Below, piece by piece: positions 58,142 through 64,000 of a stretch of DNA of 64,000 nucleotides (positions within the stretch are counted from its first letter, which is position 1; every line of letters starts with the position of its first letter). This DNA comes from Synanceia verrucosa (taxonomy: Eukaryota; Chordata; Actinopteri; Perciformes; Synanceiidae): the NCBI GenBank assembly GCA_029721515.1, contig CM056555.1, forward strand, positions 2,446,001-2,510,000, given 5' to 3'. The notes under the pieces were generated by a model. The model worked only from the letters and a program-made list of their open reading frames with translations, ran no database searches and was not told the origin of the DNA. A program made the position numbers and the translations under genes.

Positions 58142-61100
58142 TTACTTCCTCGGTGGGGTCGGAGACTTCATGAATCTGGGTGGTGTTGGCGACTTGGCGC
58201 CGCGAGACGGAGTTGGAGATTTCGGGGTCGGGGTTGGAGATTTGGGGGCCGGGGTGGAGGCTGGAGTCGGGCTCTTCATGGACGTCGGGGTCTGGGCCTT
58301 AGACGGGGTCGGGGTCTTGGAGGCGGGAGCTGGGGATTTTGGCGGTGCAGGCGTGGACGCTGGTGTGGCGGCAGGCGTTTTGGGCTGAGCCAGTTTGGGC
58401 TCAGGGATCTTCTCGCCATGCTTGTAGACGCTGACGGTGATCTCCACGAACTCGCCGCCGTACTTGTTCCGCACGTTGATGCTGTACTTGCCGGAGTCTT
58501 CGGGAGTGACTTTGTTGATGACGAGGCTGGCGAACTTGCCGCCCTCGAACGTGACCTTGGTGTGCTCGCTGGAGGCCACTTCCTGCTCGTTCTTGAACCA
58601 GGTGACCTCGGGAGTCGGCTCGCCCCAGACGGTGCAGGTCAGGCTCAGAGACTGGAAAGGTTGAGAGGCGACTCAAAGTCAAAACATGTTCAAAATGTTG
58701 ATTCTGTTAACTCTTTGAGTGCCACTGACATATCTAGACGTCATTTAAAAACCGACACTCGAGTGCCATCGACGTAACAATATGTCAAAGTGTTTTTTTG
58801 GCAGCAGGTCACCAATCACAGTCTCCCGCAGCCTGTGAGTAATTTTGGGGCTTCTGAGATTTGTAGTCAGAGCATAAAGAGATGGTATACACCACAGAGA
58901 TCAAAACAGGAAGTGGAGACGATCAAGATTAGAGAGCAAAACAGTATCTGGACAAAAAGTGGTGATTTTGGTGAAAGTGTCCTCTACTCTACCTGACTGT
59001 CATCAATAACATGAAAGTCTCTCCCTCCAGTTTAAACATTCTATATTCCATTTTGTACTAATAGATGTTACAAACTGTCCCTTTAAGACTGTAAAATGTA
59101 TAAACATGTACTCTATTTGTGGCGCTCAAATCATTGATTAAGGTAATTCTGATGATTAGAAACAGCAATTTGATGTGGAAAAAGTTAGTTGGTGTTTACT
59201 TATGAACTATTTTCTGGGGGTTTTTTATGCTCTGTGTGAAATCGCCGGACGTTGAGGATTGTACTTGCATGGCTGGAAATAAAACCAGAGCGAGTGACGG
59301 CTCACAGAGCTCATTTTTTAGCCTCTGACAGGAATGCTGTCAGGGCAGTGCAGCAGGCTGTTAATGATGATGACGTCACCTCACATGTTCCCGACGAGTT
59401 TAACATCCTCACCTTCTCCTCCATGATGGTGACCACGTCAGGCAGACCGCCGACCACCCTGCCGCGGTCTGAGGACAAAAAGAGGAAACTCTGCTTTAGT
59501 GTTTGAACTGTGACGTCACACTCCACCTGTCCCAGTGTCAACAAGGTGGACATGAGGTAAAAACTCTGAACAAATAACTCAGCCAGGAGCTTCTGATGAT
59601 GATCAGAAAGACGCTGGAGGCGTCACAAAACACATTTTAAAAAAATCTGAAATACGTCTCTTTAAAGCAAAGCTCATGTAAATCATCTCTCAGCTTAGTA
59701 AATAATGATGTACTCACTCTTCTCCGCAAATGCAGCTGCCCTAAAAGATTAAAAAAAGATATGATTAATATGATGTGGACACAGTAAGAATAAATACTGC
59801 ACTGTTAAGTGACTCACTTAAGTCTCAGGTACTCCTCATAGGCATCAGTGTACGCTGCAGGGAGAAAAGGAAACTCATGACTTTTCAAAGTCAGAAAAAC
59901 AGGAAAATAAGATGAATTCAGCCCAGATTAAAGGGGCTGCTACCTTGTCCGGACAGGTCGAAGGTTCTGGTGTGGGTCTGAACGCCGTCCGAGATCTCGA
60001 TGGAGTACTTCCCCTTCTCCTTGTCAGACGGATCACAGATCTGCATCCAGGCCATCTCCGCCGTGCCGCCGATCCTCATCTTCTCAGAGGAGGCGATCTT
60101 AGTCTCCCTGCAGGAGTCACATTAACCTCCACTTTAATCCATGATGGGATTACGGCAGAAAATAAACGACAATAAAAATCTTGAAGTTGTAAAGTCTGAG
60201 TCAGAACAGCTTGAAGGAGTGTGAGGATAAACACAACGAGGCTGGAAAGGAGAAGTGAGTAGATGGAGCCTCTCGTTGTGTGAGTGAGGTGGTTAAAGAT
60301 ATATTTTATTTAATAAATCAAAACATTAAACTTGTGTTGTTGTGTTCAAGAGTCTAACCGAGCCCTTGGTCGTCTCTGATGCTCAGCAATTCCACATAAT
60401 AGTACCTATGAAAATATTCCCCTCTGATCAATAACACCAAAATTCATCAGTCATTACATCATCACTGATGCTTACAGTTAATCATTTCTGGATCAATCTT
60501 TCGTCTGTGTTGGCGGTGTGATCGCTTAACATTTATCTGTGCTGTCATTTAATTTAACATTTTTCTTAAATTTATTGGAACTTAAAACTGATGGAAATAT
60601 ACCCCTTTCTATGCATCAGCATGCCTTAAAATAACAACACTTATTGTGTCAAAAAGTCGTTTAAAAGTGTGTTTTGAATCATTTTCAGCCGATAATTTAG
60701 TATTTATCGGCACTTTGTCAAAGGTGTGTAGAAACGCAGAAATGAATGACTGTTTTTCTCAGTGAACCCCTTTAACTGCACCTTAATTAGGGAGCACAAC
60801 ATTACCTCAACAAAACCCTGAGGAAATACATCATCTGAGGTATTTCACTTCTGACAGCTGACAGAAAAAAAAATGTTCGGAAGTGAGAAGACGGAGCGAC
60901 GACGTACATTTAACATTTTTGTCTGCAGGTGTGAATGAAAACGCCTGCTGACGGTTTGAAGCATAGAGCCAATAAAGATGGACGACACATCACTTCCTGC
61001 CACTGTGAAGCCAAAATATCACGGATGAGGGAGCGGCCATCTTGAGATTTTTGACGTCACAGCGTCAAATAACCAATTAAAACCAAACTTAAGCAGAAAT

Positions 61101-63927
61101 TTGAATTTACTGCATCCAGATGTTTATCTATAGTTTCTATTGCTGAACATGTTTAACCATACCTGGTAGCTACTATCTACAAACAGCAGAGCTGCAACAA
61201 TTAATAGATTAATCCATTAGTTGGCAACTATTAAATTAAATCTCAACTGTTTTGATAATTGATTAATTTATTTGAGGAATTCTCTGATTGCAGTCTCTTA
61301 AATGTGAATATTTTTCCTCTTTGAAGGTAAACTGAATATCTGAGGACGTCATCTTGAGCATGAAACACAGATCCACATTTTTCACTATTTTCTGACATTC
61401 AACAACAAACAACTAATCAGTTAATCAAGAAAACAATCAACAGATTAACTCTTGAGTGCCATTGACGTACATATACGTCAAAGTGGTTTTTCAGCAGCTG
61501 GCACAAGAGGGCGCTCTCACACAGCCTGTGAGTAATTTTGGGGCTTCTGGGATTTGTAGTCGGAGCATAAAGAGACGGTATACACCACAGAGATCAAAAC
61601 AGAATCTGGACAAAAAGTGGTGATTTTGGTGAAAGTGTCCTCTACTCTACCTCTGATAAAACAAGAATGGAACAAGGTAAAAACAAACATTTTTTTAATG
61701 ATGAAATAGAGAGTCTCTTCTTTCATTTCAGCTATTCAGTGTTTTCAGAGTCATAGTACTAAATATTCTGTGGGTCTAGAAATATGACTCAAAATGGACA
61801 AAAACACTGGAACAAGACACTTTCTGTTTTATAAAACACTCAGTGAGTTAATCAGCTATAAAAATAATTAGATGTAGCCCTGATAAACAGTGATCCGTGT
61901 CACTAAATATGTAGTTATATTCATAGATATGTTTTGTGTTTCTCAAATATCGTCGCACTAGGAGACGGATATTGATTTATTTTTAGGTCATGAACTAAAT
62001 CCGGAGGTGAGCGGCTGTCAGAGGTCAGTATTTTCATCCTGCAGACCTGTGACATCCAGGATGGAGTCAAACAAACATGTGAATATCTAAACTCAGACTG
62101 TACTTGTGTTTCCAGATGGTCTTCATCTCCTCGGTGTAGTAGTTCATGTAGCACTGCAGCCTGATGCCCTCTGGTGTACACTGCAGCACCAGCTCAGAGG
62201 CAGACGCACCTGAACACAACACACAGAATATTATATATAGATATACATAAAATAGAGAGGTCGTCTGTGCAATTTAAACAGCTGCTGTCCGCTGTCGAAG
62301 GATGTCCTTGTGTTCAGCATATTTTCCTTTTTTTTGTTGACTTTCCCAGCAGTTATCCAGGCAGTCGCTCCCCTCAGGCTGAAGTTTCCTCACAGGTGTT
62401 TAAAGGTTAAACCACAGCATCAATCGTTCCTCTGGAAACCTCCATCATGTGTTTGCAAAACTCCTCCGTGGTTTGTGATTTAAGTATATTTGAATAACTG
62501 ATTGATGAGCACAGCTCTAATTATATCTGAGCATACACTTTTACATAACAGTGAAAAGCTTGACAGGGTATTTATACAGATATATGGACCACTAAGCTAG
62601 CATGCTAACAATGTTTGCTAAATAAACCGTGAACCTTCCAGAATCCAGAATAATAAACAACCACTAAAACACATTTTTCTGTCCAGGAATGACAGGAAAT
62701 AACACCTCAGTAAATAACAGTAACGAGCCTTGATATTTTTCTGCTTTTTGTATTTAAAAAAATCCTGGATAACAACAATAATTATATTTTATCATTGAAT
62801 ATATCATTTTGATATATTTCTGTCCATCTGTAAAGAGATATTTGAACTTTTGGGGCTCTGATCTGTATAAAATACAAATTCACAAAAGAAAACAACGTGG
62901 AAACTTTCATGTAAATCACATTTACACATTCACATCTGCTCACTTCCTGTCGAACGAGAGGGAAACAAACAGTGAGAGGATATAAAATCAGCTGATCGGA
63001 CTCACCGGCATTCTGGGCCAGAGCGTTGATGATGTCATCAAACACTGCCAATCAAAGAGAGAAAGACATTAATTAATGTGTTTATTACAGGAATAATAAT
63101 AATAAACACCAAAGTGACCGATGAGAGAGGTCCTGCACCTTCTAGAAGTTCTACTTTTATATAAAGATCAGGTTTTATTTTCCCTCACGAGCCCTCAGAC
63201 TCAAACTGCAGCTTTTAAAAGCGACGCTCACAAACTGAGAACCAAAAGATTTACATTAAAAACACTAAAGATCTCTTCATAAAGCACCACTTCTTACAGT
63301 GTGTGTGGTTTAAATGATGTTTTATGGCTGTTTTCTTCTTTCAAAAGTCATTTTATCAACAAAGAACTGAACAAAAAACTCTCACAACACATTCATCTGA
63401 AAAAAATAAAATAAAACTGACCAATGAAGACATATTCTAAATTATGATTATAGAAGAAAACATTTTAAATTAGTGAAAACAACAGATATAATAAAACTTA
63501 CCTTAATAAGAACAAGAAAAAATAAGAAGAGAAATAATGGAAATTGATGAAAAGCGCAACAGGGAAATAAAAATATAGAAAAGAAAGTAAAATAAAAAAT
63601 AAAAATAAATAACTATGAAATAAGGATTAATGTACTGTGTTTCTCAATGTGAAGAAGATGCTCCACACTTTTTCTGGATAGTATATCTGCCATTTATGAC
63701 TTTAAATGTCTTTTTATTAGTGGGCATTTTAAACGGCTTTCCACTTTACCTGTTTTTATTTTATTTATTTAAATGTAAAGCACTTTGAGCAGAGTATGAA
63801 AGGTGTTCTCCAAATAAAGTTCATTATTATTATTATTACCTTTGCCTGAAATGTCAAACGTAGACGTGTCCTTTCCTCTGTCATCACTCAGCACAGCCTT
63901 GAAGATGCCTTGATCTTTTCTGGAGAA
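58142..63927 (-). CDS. myom2: Myomesin-family M-band protein, C-terminal exons (continues off the right edge)
   Basis: Eight exons join in phase: 63840-63927, 63006-63044, 62104-62209, 59944-60107, 59818-59854, 59718-59740, 59413-59468 and 58142-58651. They encode the end of an Ig domain (FSRKDQGIFKAVLSDDRGKD), a helical linker (VFDDIINALAQNAGAS), an Ig domain (GIRLQCYMNYYTEEMK ... CDPSDKEKGKYSIEI), a second linker (YTDAYEEYLRLKAAAFAEKN), and the last Ig domain (RVVGGLPDVVTIMEEK, LTCTVWGEPTPEVTWFKNEQ, EDSGKYSINVRNKYGGE). This Ig-helix-Ig array is the myomesin C-terminus, which dimerises to cross-link myosin filaments at the sarcomere M-band. The end VYKHGEKIPE resembles M-protein (MYOM2) most, as far as I recall; myom3 remains possible. 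After it comes an unusual tail of about 80 residues rich in K-S-P and K-T-P. The 5' part lies beyond 64000. Confidence 0.88.
58707..58990. repeat. piggyBac-like MITE, truncated copy 1
   Basis: TTAACTCTTTGAGTGCC at 58707 begins about 280 bp that match the element at 61445-61851: GCCTGTGAGTAATTTTGGGG, GATTTGTAGTC, GGTATACACCACAGAGATCA and GTGGTGATTTTGGTGAAAGT. The right terminus is not recognisable. It lies in the last intron of the myomesin gene. Confidence 0.75.
61188..61888. repeat. Older AT-rich MITE split by a piggyBac-like insertion
   Basis: The left part (61188-61448) starts AGAGCTGCAACAATTAATAG and ends CAACAGATTAA. The right part (61848-61888) reads TTAATCAGCTATAAAAATAA and ends AGATGTAGCCCTGA. 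The outer ends are inverted copies of a GGGCTGCAACTAATTATT-type terminus. The element resembles the copies at 32840-33545. Confidence 0.65.
61445..61851. mobile_element. piggyBac-like MITE, complete copy 2
   Basis: It is bounded by TTAA at 61445-61448 and 61848-61851, the piggyBac target site. The inner ends are imperfect inverted repeats (CTCTTGAGTG and CACTCAGTGAG). A palindromic GACGTACATATACGTC lies near the left end. There is no transposase. It is inserted inside the older AT-rich element. Confidence 0.72.
62640..62820. repeat. Dispersed repeat, copy 2 (first copy at 31640-31830)
   Basis: It carries the same ordered blocks as the copy in ptp4a1 (CACATTTTTCTGTCCAGGAA, GACAGGAAATAACACCTCA, ATCCTGGATAACAACA). 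It lies in a myomesin-gene intron. Confidence 0.75.
63770..63839 (+). repeat. LINE/SINE 3' end abutting a myomesin-gene splice donor
   Basis: TGTAAAGCACTTTGAGCAG, GTATGAAAGGTG, CAAATAAAGTTCATT and (ATT)n match a very common teleost LINE/SINE 3' end. Its (ATT)n tail runs directly into the splice donor of exon 63840-63927, so the minus-strand donor reads GTAATAATAATAAT. Confidence 0.7.
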
Positions 63928-64000
63928 CTGGAAAATAAATAAAGATTATTGCAGCAATAAGAAGCAGCAACATTGAATAAATCTCTACAAAACAGCACAT

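Noticed and set aside
58170..58777. Plus-strand Gly/Val-rich ORFs at the right end
   Set aside because: They are antisense to the KSP-rich tail and last Ig domain of the myomesin gene.

Overview
The window is a stretch of teleost fish nuclear chromosome, probably from a spiny-rayed (percomorph) fish. It has GT-AG spliced genes with small exons, AT-rich introns full of microsatellites, and fish-type transposons (Tc1, a Nimb/I-like LINE, L1, piggyBac-like MITEs). It is not bacterial or viral. I rebuilt gene models by joining exons through splice sites and reading phase; none has transcript support here.

Layout, left to right. 1-2340: AT-rich satellite array, unit about 163 bp, two alternating variants. 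2366-3832 (-): single-exon, very acidic repeat protein that I do not recognise, with a further satellite monomer on its other side (4394-4551). 4804-7949 (-): N-terminal exons of hyls1 (centriole/cilium protein); its conserved C-terminal part is not in the window. An L1 fragment sits in one hyls1 intron, and a 5'-truncated LINE with a 12-bp target-site duplication sits just upstream of hyls1. 10524-25932 (+): complete 32-exon col9a1 (collagen IX alpha-1, short form, 687 aa). 28362-32130 (-): complete ptp4a1 (PRL-1 phosphatase, 173 aa), whose leader carries a 21-codon upstream ORF of the conserved PRL type. 37575-40997 (+): lgsn (lengsin, a lens glutamine-synthetase-like protein, 695 aa). 43763-56513 (-): fam83b (938 aa), with a nearly intact Tc1 transposon in one intron. 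58142 to the right edge (-): 3' end of a myomesin-family M-band gene, most like myom2, ending in a KSP/KTP-rich tail.

The genes do not form an operon or pathway. hyls1/col9a1 and ptp4a1/lgsn are divergent pairs; col9a1/ptp4a1 and lgsn/fam83b are convergent pairs. From memory, COL9A1, PTP4A1, LGSN and FAM83B all lie on human chromosome 6 (p12-q13), so this looks like an old vertebrate linkage group; hyls1 and the myomesin gene are extra neighbours.

The points most worth a second look are the ptp4a1 upstream ORF, the KSP-rich M-band protein tail, the acidic ORF embedded in satellite DNA, the col9a1 copy with no visible NC4 exons upstream, the triplicated last col9a1 intron that copied a splice donor, and a nested transposon pair in the myomesin gene. 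I did not find evidence of a wholly new system.
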